From an uncultured Actinomycetes bacterium (lineage in GTDB: Bacteria; Actinomycetota; Actinomycetes; S36-B12), in the NCBI GenBank assembly GCA_903832025.1, contig CAIKZY010000053.1:1-43857 (forward strand): a stretch of DNA of 43,857 nucleotides. The letters are read 5' to 3'. The position numbers and the translations under genes were made by a program. A model generated the notes under the pieces. It worked only from the letters and a program-made list of their open reading frames with translations. It was not told the DNA's origin and did no database searches. The first letter of the stretch is position 1. Each line of letters starts with the position of its first letter. Positions 30,910 to 41,686 of the stretch are shown here, piece after piece.

Positions 30910-31485
30910 GTGCTGCTTTCAGATCGAGATATCAAGGCGGAGATCGCTGCCGGCCGCGTCGGCGTTGAGCCGTATGCCGAGGCGATGATCCAGCCGTCCA
31001 GCATCGACGTACGCCTGGACCGCTGGTTCCGCGTCTTCGAGAACCACCGCTATCCCTACATCGATCCCTCAGCCGAGCAGCCCGAACTCACCCGATTGTT
31101 GGAGCCGGAAGGCGATGAGCCGTTCGTGCTGCATCCCGGGGAATTCGTCCTGGGCTCGACCTATGAAGTGGTCACCCTTCCCGATGACATCGCCGGTCGA
31201 CTGGAGGGCAAGAGCTCCCTGGGGCGCCTCGGGCTGCTGACCCACTCCACTGCCGGATTCATCGATCCGGGATTTTCCGGTCACGTGACCTTGGAGCTGT
31301 CCAATGTCGCGAACTTGCCGATCGTGCTGTACCCGGGAATGAAGATCGGACAGTTGTGCCTGTTCCGCCTGTCCAGCCCGGCGGAGCATCCGTATGGATC
31401 GGAGAAGTACGGCTCGCGGTATCAAGGCCAGCGCGGTCCGACTCCGTCGCGCTCGTTCGCCAATTTCCATCGCACCTCGCTGTAA
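30910..31485 (+). CDS. dcd: dCTP deaminase, probably bifunctional (dUMP-forming)
   Basis: A 191-residue nucleotide enzyme nearly identical in wording to mycobacterial Dcd (190 residues). [20 protein letters not shown] (100-119) and [12 protein letters not shown] (121-132) hold the active site, with Glu129 as catalytic residue and Asp119; these are the positions reported for the M. tuberculosis bifunctional dCTP deaminase/dUTPase. [20 protein letters not shown] (161-180) is the nucleotide-binding tail. It makes dUMP from dCTP for thymidylate synthesis. It starts at GTG. A large hairpin begins one base after its stop codon. Confidence 0.95.
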   Translation: MLLSDRDIKAEIAAGRVGVEPYAEAMIQPSSIDVRLDRWFRVFENHRYPYIDPSAEQPELTRLLEPEGDEPFVLHPGEFVLGSTYEVVTLPDDIAGRLEGKSSLGRLGLLTHSTAGFIDPGFSGHVTLELSNVANLPIVLYPGMKIGQLCLFRLSSPAEHPYGSEKYGSRYQGQRGPTPSRSFANFHRTSL

Positions 31486-31486
31486 G

Positions 31487-31523
31487 GACGAGGTCGGTCA
31501 CCGCATCGCGGTGCGACCTCGTC
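31487..31523. terminator. Long hairpin between dcd and a convergent secreted-protein gene
   Basis: GACGAGGTCG and CGACCTCGTC form a perfect 10-bp stem; inside it CACCGC and GCGGTG form another 6 bp around an ATC loop, with a GT bulge. It begins one base after the dcd stop and lies 29 bp from the end of the opposite gene, so it can terminate both. Confidence 0.85.
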
Positions 31524-31552
31524 GGCCGGCACCTGGTGCCCCGGTGCGTGAC

Positions 31553-32104
31553 CTACTGGTACTGCCACAGCCCTTGGGCGACGTCATAGACGTAGGTGCG
31601 ATCGCACGTCGGGCCGCCGGTGTGGTTGTTGGGCCATTGCGCCCAACTGGGATGCCACGTGGTGGCGCACTGCTCTGCCGCGGCGTGCCGAGCATAGGAC
31701 TGGAACCACGGTGTCGGTGCCTGCTCCGGTGCCGGCTCAATCGTCAATGAGCCCACGACGTCACCGACGGTGGTCAGCGTCACCGCAGCGGCATGCAGGC
31801 CCACCGGGGCATGCGGCAGCACGGTGAAGGTGATGGAGTCACCGACTGTGGCGGTTCCACTGCCCTGGTTTGCGCTGAGAATGCGCGTGTCATACCGCAC
31901 GGTGACACAGCTGCTGAATTGCAGCGTGAATGTCTCACCTTGCACCGCATCGATCGTGAACGCCCCTGCGGTGTTGCACACGACAGGGTTCGGTGACACG
32001 GTCACCGCGTGCGCAGCGGTCATTGGCACGCCCGCGCCGATGGACAGTGCGACCAGGGGAATGGCACTCAGTCGCGCTGCCCGAGAGGGGAGTATCACCT
32101 TCAT
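31553..32104 (-). CDS. Secreted protein of unknown function with Ig-like and Cys/Trp tail regions
   Basis: A 183-residue exported protein with a signal peptide ending TAAHA (about residue 33). The middle (about 35-122) is beta-rich and looks like an immunoglobulin-type or cupredoxin-like sandwich with two cysteines (43 and 66). The tail (about 125-183) is rich in Trp, His, Asn and Tyr with two more cysteines. No copper-binding Cys-His-Met pattern of blue copper proteins was seen. ATG 32104 leads directly into the signal peptide. It lies 50 bp downstream of the Fe-S oxidoreductase end on the plus map but on the same minus strand, so it could be read from that transcript. I do not recognise the family. 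Confidence 0.7.
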   Translation of the reverse strand: MKVILPSRAARLSAIPLVALSIGAGVPMTAAHAVTVSPNPVVCNTAGAFTIDAVQGETFTLQFSSCVTVRYDTRILSANQGSGTATVGDSITFTVLPHAPVGLHAAAVTLTTVGDVVGSLTIEPAPEQAPTPWFQSYARHAAAEQCATTWHPSWAQWPNNHTGGPTCDRTYVYDVAQGLWQYQ

Positions 32105-32154
32105 GACCTGAGCCTATTGGCGCTCGGGCGTCGGGCATGTATTCGGGAATCGAG

Positions 32155-34353
32155 CTAGGGCTTGATCGATGCCAGCATCAGCGTGGCGACATCGACAACT
32201 TCGACGCCCTGCGCAATGCCCTCTGACTGCCGGGAGGTGACGGCATCGTTGAGCATGACCGAGCAGAACGGGCAGCCGACTGCGACCTTTGCCGCACCGG
32301 TGGCGATGGCTTCATCGCCACGGTTCTTGTTGATCTGCTGGCCGATCTTCTCCTCCATCCACATGCGGGCGCCGCCGGCGCCGCAGCAGAAGGACTTGTC
32401 GCCATGGCGTTCCATCTCGATCTTGGCCGCGCCGGTGACCTCGATGAGCTCGCGCGGGGGAACGTAGACGTTGTTGTGACGGCCGAGATAGCACGGATCG
32501 TGATATGTCACTGACTGTGCCACCGGGGCAACTGGAGTCAGCCGGCCGGCCTTGACCAGGTCATTGAGCAATTGCGTGTGATGCACGACCTCGTAGTTAC
32601 CGCCCAGCTGCGGGTATTCACGCTTGAGGGTGTTCAGGCAGTGCGGGCAGGTCACCACGATCTTGGTGGCCTTGATCTCGTTGAGCACTTCGACGTTTTG
32701 CATCGCCTGCATCTGGAACAAGAACTCATTGCCGGCCCGTCGCGCCGGATCACCGGTGCACGTCTCTCCTTCACCGAGCACCATGAAGTTCACGCCGGCG
32801 ATATTCAGCAACTCGGCCACGTTCTTGGTGGTCTTCTTCGCGCGGTCCTCGAAGGCTCCGGCGCAGCCGACCCAGAACAGGTAGTCCACATCGTCGGGGA
32901 TCGTGTCCTGCCCGTCAGCGCCGAAGACCCTGACGTCGAAGTCGACCTCTGCGATCCAGGCGTTTCGGTCGGAGGCGTTCATGCCCCATGGATTGCCCTT
33001 GTTCTCGATGTTCTTGAACAGGCCGTTGAGCTCGGAGGGGAATTCCGCGGTGACCATGACCTGGTTGCGACGCATGTCGGCGATGTGATCGATGTGCTCG
33101 ATGTCGACCGGGCATTGGTTCACGCATGCGCCGCACATCGTGCAACTCCACAGCACATCCTCATCAATAATGGGCAGCTCGGCATCGGAGGTCCGGTGCC
33201 CGTCGAAGGTGTAGCCGTCATCATCTGCGTGGTCAGATCCGGCACGCGGCCCGATGAAGGGGCGCATGACCTCGGCCTGCACTGTCTCAGACAGTGACTC
33301 CAGTGCCTTTTCGTCCACTTCACCCAAACCGGGGTGGGTGCCCTTTGCCGCCTTCAGGTACGGAGCCTGGGTGAACATCGTGTCGCGCAGGTCCATCATC
33401 AGCAGCTTCGGGCTCAGCGGTTTGCCGGTATTCCAAGCCGGACACTGCGACTGGCATCGCCCGCATTCGGTGCACGACATGAAGTCCACGTAGTTCTTCC
33501 ACGTGAAGTCCGCAATGTGGCCCTTGCCGAATGACGCATCATCGGGCGGATCCTCGAAGTTGACCGGCTCGCCCTGGTAGTAGATCGGCAGCAATGGGCC
33601 CAGTGCATTGGGCCGACGCGAGGTGTACACGTTCACCGGTGCTGCACCGATATGCAGGTGCTTGGAGTTGAGCACGATGATCAAGAAGACCAGGACCACG
33701 GCGATCTGCAACCAGATGCCAACGACTTCCAGTACGACATTGGCGCTGTGGCCCAGAGGTGCCAGCAGGTCAGCAACCCACTGCGAGGCGAATGCGCCAT
33801 CGGGATACGGGAAGTGACCGGTATTGATCTGCGCGCCGCGGTACAGGAACAGCGTCCAGACCACGTTGAAGATCATGAACAGGATCAGCCATGCACCCTT
33901 GGTGTGAGAACCGAAGAAGCGGGAGTCACGCCCTTCTGTTGCGGGGTTGTTGCGAACGCGAAGGATCGCGAAGATTGCGATACCCAGGAGCACCAGGACG
34001 CCGAACAGGTCCTCGGCGAATCCGATGATCGACCAATGGCCGACAACCGGCACGGCGAAGTCGGCCCAGAACAGTGCTCCATAGGCCTCCAGGATGGTCA
34101 GGCCCAGCACCAGGAATCCCCAGAATGAGAACACGTGCGCAATGCCCGGGATCGTCCATTTCAGCAACTTGCGCTGGCCGAGCACTTCCAGTGCCTCGGC
34201 CTCCACTCGCTTGGGGGCGTCCTTGGTTCGGCCGACCGCGGGCTTTCCCGAGGCGACCAGGCCGACCAGGAAGCCGGCGCGCCGAGCAGCCAGGCCCAGC
34301 AGGACAACTGTGATGAGCACACCCACTACGGCGCGCAAGACCATGGATTCCAC
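32155..34353 (-). CDS. Membrane-bound Fe-S oxidoreductase with CCG domains (Rv0338c-like)
   Basis: A 732-residue protein. The N-terminus (about 5-230) has five or six helices resembling nitrate-reductase gamma-type haem b subunits, with His residues (72, 106, 180, 202). Two 4Fe-4S motifs follow: CTECGRCQSQC (294-304) and CTMCGACVNQC (404-414). Two CCG-type cysteine-rich domains complete it: CPHC (569-572) with Cys621 and CCGAGGARM (656-664), plus CPFC (694-697). The layout fits HdrD/GlpC-type oxidoreductases that link a cytoplasmic donor to menaquinone; the mycobacterial homologue Rv0338c is longer (882 residues) and reported essential. Donor unknown; ETF is a possible partner. ATG 34353 or 34344; a strong palindrome lies 33-44 bp upstream. 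Confidence 0.93.
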   Translation of the reverse strand: MESMVLRAVVGVLITVVLLGLAARRAGFLVGLVASGKPAVGRTKDAPKRVEAEALEVLGQRKLLKWTIPGIAHVFSFWGFLVLGLTILEAYGALFWADFAVPVVGHWSIIGFAEDLFGVLVLLGIAIFAILRVRNNPATEGRDSRFFGSHTKGAWLILFMIFNVVWTLFLYRGAQINTGHFPYPDGAFASQWVADLLAPLGHSANVVLEVVGIWLQIAVVLVFLIIVLNSKHLHIGAAPVNVYTSRRPNALGPLLPIYYQGEPVNFEDPPDDASFGKGHIADFTWKNYVDFMSCTECGRCQSQCPAWNTGKPLSPKLLMMDLRDTMFTQAPYLKAAKGTHPGLGEVDEKALESLSETVQAEVMRPFIGPRAGSDHADDDGYTFDGHRTSDAELPIIDEDVLWSCTMCGACVNQCPVDIEHIDHIADMRRNQVMVTAEFPSELNGLFKNIENKGNPWGMNASDRNAWIAEVDFDVRVFGADGQDTIPDDVDYLFWVGCAGAFEDRAKKTTKNVAELLNIAGVNFMVLGEGETCTGDPARRAGNEFLFQMQAMQNVEVLNEIKATKIVVTCPHCLNTLKREYPQLGGNYEVVHHTQLLNDLVKAGRLTPVAPVAQSVTYHDPCYLGRHNNVYVPPRELIEVTGAAKIEMERHGDKSFCCGAGGARMWMEEKIGQQINKNRGDEAIATGAAKVAVGCPFCSVMLNDAVTSRQSEGIAQGVEVVDVATLMLASIKP

Positions 34354-34385
34354 GAGCGAACACTATCGCGAAACGACAATTTTGA

Positions 34386-34397
34386 TAGGACGTCCTA
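34386..34397. promoter_or_regulatory. Perfect 12-bp palindrome upstream of the Fe-S oxidoreductase
   Basis: TAGGACGTCCTA is a perfect palindrome 33-44 bp upstream of the oxidoreductase ATG, flanked by AT-rich bases (TTTTGA left, ATA right). This is a strong repressor-type operator. The regulator is not in the window and I do not assign one. Confidence 0.7.
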
Positions 34398-34512
34398 ATA
34401 CCCGCTTCATCCCCGCCGCTGTGATGGGGCAAGAGCTGTGCGGGATCGCGGCCGGGACTGAGCACGTGCGGGCGTGCCCTCGATCCAAGGTGCGCGAGCC
34501 AGACTCAAGTCA

Positions 34513-34528
34513 TGTGATGCAGATCACA
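34513..34528. promoter_or_regulatory. CRP/GlxR-type cAMP-receptor site
   Basis: TGTGA-6 nt-TCACA matches the CRP/GlxR consensus exactly, and symmetry extends to CATGTGAT-4 nt-ATCACATG (34511-34530). It lies 160 bp upstream of the oxidoreductase and 197 bp upstream of dnaK, so either or both could be regulated. Confidence 0.7.
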
Positions 34529-34546
34529 TGTATATCCGGATTGGCC

Positions 34547-34573
34547 GGAAATACGCAGGCGACTTCCGTGGTT
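34547..34573 (+). promoter_or_regulatory. Possible SigH/SigR-type stress promoter for dnaK
   Basis: GGAAAT, 18 bases, then GTT follows the GGAAT-N18-GTT form of SigH/SigR promoters, which drive dnaK in actinobacteria. It lies just upstream of the HspR-like site, so bound HspR would cover the start region. The match is short. Confidence 0.4.
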
Positions 34574-34579
34574 ATCACA

Positions 34580-34600
34580 TATGAGTCATCCTAGCTCAAA
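34580..34600. promoter_or_regulatory. Degenerate HAIR site (HspR operator)
   Basis: TATGAGT-7 nt-GCTCAAA compared with the HspR consensus CTTGAGT-7 nt-ACTCAAG matches 5 of 7 bases in each arm, with the exact spacing and the core TGAG-9-CTCA intact. It is 124 bp upstream of dnaK, and hspR is the fourth gene of the operon, giving autoregulation. Confidence 0.55.
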
Positions 34601-34724
34601 GAATCGATTGCACAAGTTGCATATGGTTCGCGGTCAGGTCAGACTAGATATAGACCAACCGGTGCACGCCGGAATCGGGCAACTCCATGGGGAGCCGCCC
34701 ACATCACGAAGGAGTAGGAACACC

Positions 34725-36557
34725 ATGGCACGAGCAGTAGGCATTGACCTGGGCACGACGAACTCGGTTGTCTCAGTCCTTGAAGGCGGCGAACCCACCG
34801 TCATCGCAAACGCAGAGGGCGCCCGCACCACCCCATCGGTTGTCGCCTTCGCCAAGAACGGCGAGGTGCTGGTCGGCGAGGTCGCCAAGCGCCAGGCCGT
34901 GACCAATGTCGAGCGGACGATCCGTTCGGTCAAGCGCCACATGGGCACCACCTGGACCCAGGACATTGACGGCAAGGCATACACCGCGCAGGAGATCAGC
35001 GCCCGTACGTTGATGAAGCTCAAGCGCGACGCCGAGGCCTATCTTGGCGAGAACGTCACCGATGCGGTCATCACCGTGCCGGCGTACTTCTCCGACGCCG
35101 AGCGCCAGGCAACCAAGGAAGCCGGGGAGATCGCGGGACTGAACGTGCTGCGCATCATCAACGAGCCGACCGCCGCAGCACTGGCCTATGGCCTGGACAA
35201 GGGCGACATCGAACAGACCATCTTGGTCTTCGACCTTGGCGGCGGCACCTTTGACGTGTCGTTGCTGGAGATCGGCGACGGCGTGGTGGAGGTCAAGGCC
35301 ACCAGTGGCGATAACCACCTCGGTGGCGACGACTGGGATCAGGCCGTGGTCGACTGGATGGTCACCTCGTTCAAGAACGCGCACGGTGTTGACCTGTCCA
35401 AGGACAAGATGGCCATGCAGCGTCTGCGTGAGGCGGCGGAGAAGGCAAAGATCGAACTGTCCAGCTCGATGCAAAGTTCCATCAACCTGCCGTACATCAC
35501 CGCAAGCGCAGAAGGCCCCCTGCACTTGGAAGAGACCTTGACCCGCGCGCAGTTCGAGCAGATGACCGCTGCCCTGCTGGAGCGCACCAAGGCACCATTC
35601 AAGGCAGTGCTCAAGGACGCCGGCATCTCCATCGACAAGATCGACCAGGTGGTCCTGGTCGGCGGCTCGACCCGCATGCCGGCAGTTGCCGAATTGGTCA
35701 AGGCCGAAACGGGCAAGGATGCCAACAAGGGCGTCAACCCCGATGAGGTCGTGGCCATTGGCGCGGCACTGCAGGCCGGTGTCCTGAAGGGCGAGGTCAA
35801 GGATGTGCTGCTGCTGGACGTGACGCCTTTGTCCCTGGGCATTGAGACCAAGGGCGGCATCATGACCAAGCTCATCGAGCGCAACACCACGATTCCGACC
35901 AAGCGCAGCGAGATCTTCACCACCGCTGACGACAATCAGCCAAGCGTGCTCATCCAGGTCTACCAGGGTGAGCGTGAGATGGCTGCGTACAACAAGCGGC
36001 TGGGTACCTTCGAGCTGACCGGCCTGCCGCCGGCACCGCGAGGAATCCCGCAGGTCGAGGTCACCTTCGACATTGACGCCAACGGCATCGTCCATGTGAC
36101 GGCGACCGACAAGGCCACCGGCAAGGAGCAGTCGATGACGATCTCCGGCGGCTCGGCGCTGAACAAGGAAGACATCGACCGCATGATGCGCGAGGCAGAG
36201 CAGCATGCAGAGGAAGACAAGGTGCGTCGCGAGGAAGTCGAAGTGCGTAACAACGCCGAGGCGTTGGTGTACCAGACCGAGAAGTTCCTCAAGGACAACG
36301 AGGAGTCAGTCCCGGCCGATGCCAAGGCCAACGTTGAAGGACCCCTCGATGAGCTGAAGAAGGCGCTGGAGGCCGGTGACATGGCCGCAATTCGCGCGGC
36401 GACGGACAAGGTAGCCGAGGCATCGCAGGCACTGGGCGCGGCAATGTACGCCTCCGCCCAGGAAGCCGGAGCCGGGCAGGGTGCAGCAGATGAAGCAGCT
36501 GCCGCAGCCGAGGACGAGGTCATTGACGCCGAGATCGTGGATGAGGGCGACAAGTGA
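34725..36557 (+). CDS. dnaK: Chaperone DnaK (Hsp70)
   Basis: A 610-residue Hsp70. The ATPase domain begins [19 protein letters not shown] and contains [15 protein letters not shown] and [12 protein letters not shown]; the substrate-binding domain contains [17 protein letters not shown]. The acidic tail ends [15 protein letters not shown] as in other bacterial DnaKs. It binds unfolded polypeptides in the cytoplasm with DnaJ and GrpE. The in-frame ATG at 34581 is rejected, because ATG 34725 follows AAGGAG (34709-34714) and begins the conserved sequence. The stop overlaps the grpE GTG (GTGA), giving translational coupling. It is the first gene of the heat-shock operon. Confidence 0.98.
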   Translation: MARAVGIDLGTTNSVVSVLEGGEPTVIANAEGARTTPSVVAFAKNGEVLVGEVAKRQAVTNVERTIRSVKRHMGTTWTQDIDGKAYTAQEISARTLMKLKRDAEAYLGENVTDAVITVPAYFSDAERQATKEAGEIAGLNVLRIINEPTAAALAYGLDKGDIEQTILVFDLGGGTFDVSLLEIGDGVVEVKATSGDNHLGGDDWDQAVVDWMVTSFKNAHGVDLSKDKMAMQRLREAAEKAKIELSSSMQSSINLPYITASAEGPLHLEETLTRAQFEQMTAALLERTKAPFKAVLKDAGISIDKIDQVVLVGGSTRMPAVAELVKAETGKDANKGVNPDEVVAIGAALQAGVLKGEVKDVLLLDVTPLSLGIETKGGIMTKLIERNTTIPTKRSEIFTTADDNQPSVLIQVYQGEREMAAYNKRLGTFELTGLPPAPRGIPQVEVTFDIDANGIVHVTATDKATGKEQSMTISGGSALNKEDIDRMMREAEQHAEEDKVRREEVEVRNNAEALVYQTEKFLKDNEESVPADAKANVEGPLDELKKALEAGDMAAIRAATDKVAEASQALGAAMYASAQEAGAGQGAADEAAAAAEDEVIDAEIVDEGDK

Positions 36558-37126
36558 GCGAGCAGTCCGAGCACGAAGGAGTGCGGGTAACGGACAAGCG
36601 TCGGATTGACCCGGACACATTCGAAGTGCGGGAAGTCGTGCAGGAGTCGGAGTCACCGCTTGCCGGTGGCTCCGACCCCCTGGCCGATGAAACCGCTGCG
36701 GCAAACGAGCTCGACTCGGAGATCCAGGAACTGACAGCAACGCTGCAGCGCGTCAGTGCGGAGTACGCCAACTACCGCAAGCGCGTTGATCGAGATCGGG
36801 AGGTCATCCGGGACATGGCGGTGGCCTCGGTCCTTTCGGAGTTGCTGCCCGTCCTGGACGACCTGGATCGAGCCAAGGAGCACGGCGAACTCCAGGGCGC
36901 CTTCAAGACGGTGGGCGAGACCTTGCAGTCGGTCGTGACCAAGCTCGGCCTGGAGCGGTACGGCACTGCGCCGGAACCGTTTGATCCGGAGATCCATGAG
37001 GCACTGGGCACCGAGTCGCGCGAGGACATCGCCGAGCCGACAGTGGTCACGGTCTATCAGTCCGGCTACCGATTCGCTGCACGCGTGCTGCGTCCGGCTC
37101 GCGTGGTCGTGGCCGGCACGGATTAA
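36554..37126 (+). CDS. grpE: Nucleotide exchange factor GrpE
   Basis: A 190-residue GrpE. The N-terminal 50 residues are acidic and disordered; residues about 52-90 form the dimer coiled coil ([20 protein letters not shown]); the C-terminal beta domain ends with the family hallmark [23 protein letters not shown]. It speeds ADP release from DnaK. It starts at GTG within the dnaK stop, a 4-bp overlap, and dnaJ follows after 35 bp. Confidence 0.97.
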   Translation: MSEQSEHEGVRVTDKRRIDPDTFEVREVVQESESPLAGGSDPLADETAAANELDSEIQELTATLQRVSAEYANYRKRVDRDREVIRDMAVASVLSELLPVLDDLDRAKEHGELQGAFKTVGETLQSVVTKLGLERYGTAPEPFDPEIHEALGTESREDIAEPTVVTVYQSGYRFAARVLRPARVVVAGTD

Positions 37127-37161
37127 GTGTCGGCACCTGCAACACAACGGAGAAGTGGGTA

Positions 37162-38328
37162 GTGAACAAGGACTGGCTCGAGAAGGACTTCTATGACCTG
37201 CTCGGCGTGGGCAAGACGGCCACGCCGGAGGAGATCAAGAAGAAGTACCGCAAGCTCGCCCGTGAGCTGCACCCGGACAAGAATCCCGGGGACGCCAAGG
37301 CCGAGGAGCGGTTCAAGGAAGTCTCCGAGGCCTATGACGTGCTCTCCGACACGCAAAAGCGTGCCGAATACGACGAGGCGCGCACCCTGTTCGCCTCCGG
37401 CGGCTACGCGCAGCAGGGACGAGGCGGTGGATTCGGCGGGTACGGGCAGCAGTCCGGCAGTTACAACGTCAACATGGAGGACCTGTTCGGCGGGGAATCC
37501 GGTGGGTTCGGTGACTTCCTGGGAGGCGTGTTCTCCCGCGGTCGCGGGCAGCAGTCACGTCGTGCTGCGCGCGGGGCGGACCTTGAGTCCGACCTGACGC
37601 TGTCGTTCGCCGATGCCCTGGACGGGGTCACCGTTCCGCTGCAGCTGTCCACCGATGGCCAGTGCGGTCCATGCCGTGGCACCGGTGCGGCACCGGGCAG
37701 TCCGACGCAGACCTGTCCGACCTGTGGTGGACAAGGACAGGTAGCCCGCAATGCCGGCGGGTTTGCGATCCCCGAGCCATGCCCCAGTTGCAAGGGTCGG
37801 GGCGTGCTGATCGAGAACCCGTGCGCGACGTGTCGGGGCGCCGGTCATGCGCTGAGTACTCGAACGGTGCAGGCGCGTATTCCCGCCGGCGTGAAGGACG
37901 GTGCGAAGATCCGGCTGAAGGGCAAGGGGAGTCCGGGCAGCAACGGAGGGCCAGCGGGGGATCTGCTGATCAACGTCAAGGTTCGCAAGGACTCGGTCTT
38001 CGATCGCAAGGGCGATGCCATCACGGTGACGGTTCCGGTCACCTTTGCCGAGGCAGCACTGGGCGGGGACATCGTCGTGCCGACCCCACGTGGTGGCACG
38101 GTGACGCTCAAGGTCGCGCCCGGCACTGCCAATGGTCGCGTCATGCGGGTTCGGGACAAAGGCATCGCCAAGAAGGACGGAACCTATTCCGACCTGCTGG
38201 TCACGGTGGAAGTGGCCGTTCCCCAGCAGTTGTCCGAGCAGGCCCGAGCAGCACTGCAGGAGTACGCCGACGCCACCGCTGATCACGATCCACGCAAGGA
38301 CCTGTTGGCGATGGCGCAGCACGACTAA
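37162..38328 (+). CDS. dnaJ: Co-chaperone DnaJ (type I)
   Basis: A 388-residue type I DnaJ with all domains: J domain with HPD (37-39), Gly/Phe-rich linker (about 79-125), zinc-binding domain with four CxxCxGxG repeats (Cys168/171, 185/188, 207/210, 221/224), and two C-terminal beta domains. Like mycobacterial DnaJ1 it begins [15 protein letters not shown]. It delivers clients to DnaK and stimulates its ATPase. It starts at GTG behind GGAGAAG. A palindrome and hspR follow within 65 bp. Confidence 0.97.
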   Translation: MNKDWLEKDFYDLLGVGKTATPEEIKKKYRKLARELHPDKNPGDAKAEERFKEVSEAYDVLSDTQKRAEYDEARTLFASGGYAQQGRGGGFGGYGQQSGSYNVNMEDLFGGESGGFGDFLGGVFSRGRGQQSRRAARGADLESDLTLSFADALDGVTVPLQLSTDGQCGPCRGTGAAPGSPTQTCPTCGGQGQVARNAGGFAIPEPCPSCKGRGVLIENPCATCRGAGHALSTRTVQARIPAGVKDGAKIRLKGKGSPGSNGGPAGDLLINVKVRKDSVFDRKGDAITVTVPVTFAEAALGGDIVVPTPRGGTVTLKVAPGTANGRVMRVRDKGIAKKDGTYSDLLVTVEVAVPQQLSEQARAALQEYADATADHDPRKDLLAMAQHD

Positions 38329-38350
38329 CAACATCGCAAGGATGGCGAAC

Positions 38351-38366
38351 CGACACCACGGTGTCG
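38351..38366. repeat. Inverted repeat between dnaJ and hspR
   Basis: CGACACC-AC-GGTGTCG, a perfect 7-bp repeat with a 2-bp centre, lies 22 bp after the dnaJ stop and eight bases before the hspR ribosome binding site. It may be a small processing or attenuation stem, or an operator for separate hspR-clpB transcription. Confidence 0.5.
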
Positions 38367-38390
38367 TCGCCGGCAAAGGAGGTGACGGAC

Positions 38391-38750
38391 ATGGCCAGTG
38401 CACGTGGGCCCATTCGGGTCAGTGATGACACCCCGGTCTATGCCATTTCCATCGCTGCCCAACTGGCAGGGCTGCATCCGCAGACCCTGCGACAGTACGA
38501 CCGGCTTGGACTCGTGCGTCCGACCAGGATCGCCGGCCGCAATCGGCTGTACTGCGCGCGCGATATCGCGCGCCTGCAGCAGATTGCCGAACTCAGCGCT
38601 GAGGGACTCAGCCTTGAGGGCATCCGCCGAGTGCTGGAACTTCAGGAGGAAGTTGCCCAGCTGCGCGGCAGGCTCGCTGAGGTGCACCGGCACCAACAAT
38701 CAACATCACTGGTGGTCTGGCGTCCTGATCGCCGCACCGACAACGCATAG
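38391..38750 (+). CDS. hspR: Heat-shock repressor HspR (MerR family)
   Basis: A 119-residue MerR-type regulator. The helix-turn-helix and wing span [20 protein letters not shown] (15-34) to [17 protein letters not shown], with the GRNRLY segment typical of HspR; the C-terminal part is a coiled coil. HspR represses dnaK and clpB units by binding HAIR sites, with DnaK as co-repressor. ATG 38391 follows a very good AAAGGAGG (38375-38382); the in-frame start at 38361 lies inside the palindrome and is rejected. clpB starts eight bases downstream. Confidence 0.94.
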   Translation: MASARGPIRVSDDTPVYAISIAAQLAGLHPQTLRQYDRLGLVRPTRIAGRNRLYCARDIARLQQIAELSAEGLSLEGIRRVLELQEEVAQLRGRLAEVHRHQQSTSLVVWRPDRRTDNA

Positions 38751-38758
38751 GAGACGTT

Positions 38759-41344
<2,586 letters not shown>

Positions 41345-41422
41345 GGTGGCCATTGCGCACTGAATGACCGGTGCTGCATTGCCTGGATTGACTCGCGTGC
41401 GCTGGCCAGGGGAGTTGACGAA

Positions 41423-41686
41423 TCAGTTGCGTGCGGCCGGCGGTCTTCGCAGGCCGGCGGCATACAGGGCCTGGACCAGTTGGCGGCTGCTGACTGATTG
41501 GGCACCCTCGGCGATCGCGCAGTCGCGCAACTCGGATGTGATGTCGTAATGGTCCCCCTGGAACGCGCGCTCGGGTACCCCCAGTCGGCGCGCGAAGGCA
41601 TGCAGCTCCTCGATCGAGGTGTCGGAGACCATGTGACACCACAGATGGTGTCGCCACGGCCACGATGCGGTGTCAACCAGGATCAC
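41423..41686 (-). CDS. DUF4031 family protein
   Basis: An 87-residue protein of DUF4031, small proteins common in actinobacteria. The hallmark is ILVDTASWPWRHHLWCHMVS (2-21) followed by ELHAFARRLGVPERAFQ and HYDITSELR. The family function is unknown. It begins at GTG 41686, which overlaps the stop of the aminotransferase gene (GTGA), so it is translated from that transcript. It converges on clpB. Confidence 0.88.
   Translation of the reverse strand: MILVDTASWPWRHHLWCHMVSDTSIEELHAFARRLGVPERAFQGDHYDITSELRDCAIAEGAQSVSSRQLVQALYAAGLRRPPAARN

Larger units (their letters stand above)
34354..34724. other. Divergent regulatory region between Fe-S oxidoreductase and dnaK
   Basis: A 371-bp gap with no gene. 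It carries a 12-bp palindrome close to the oxidoreductase start, a CRP-type site near the middle, and a SigH/SigR-like promoter followed by a degenerate HspR-type inverted repeat on the dnaK side. Each is listed separately. An upstream in-frame ATG for dnaK at 34581 falls inside the HspR-type site and is not a start. Confidence 0.6.

Noticed and set aside
34773-36206. A 477-codon open frame antisense to dnaK
   Set aside because: Long antisense frames are common opposite strongly codon-biased GC-rich genes. Its translation is rich in His, Gln and Leu without a domain, and dnaK is certain.
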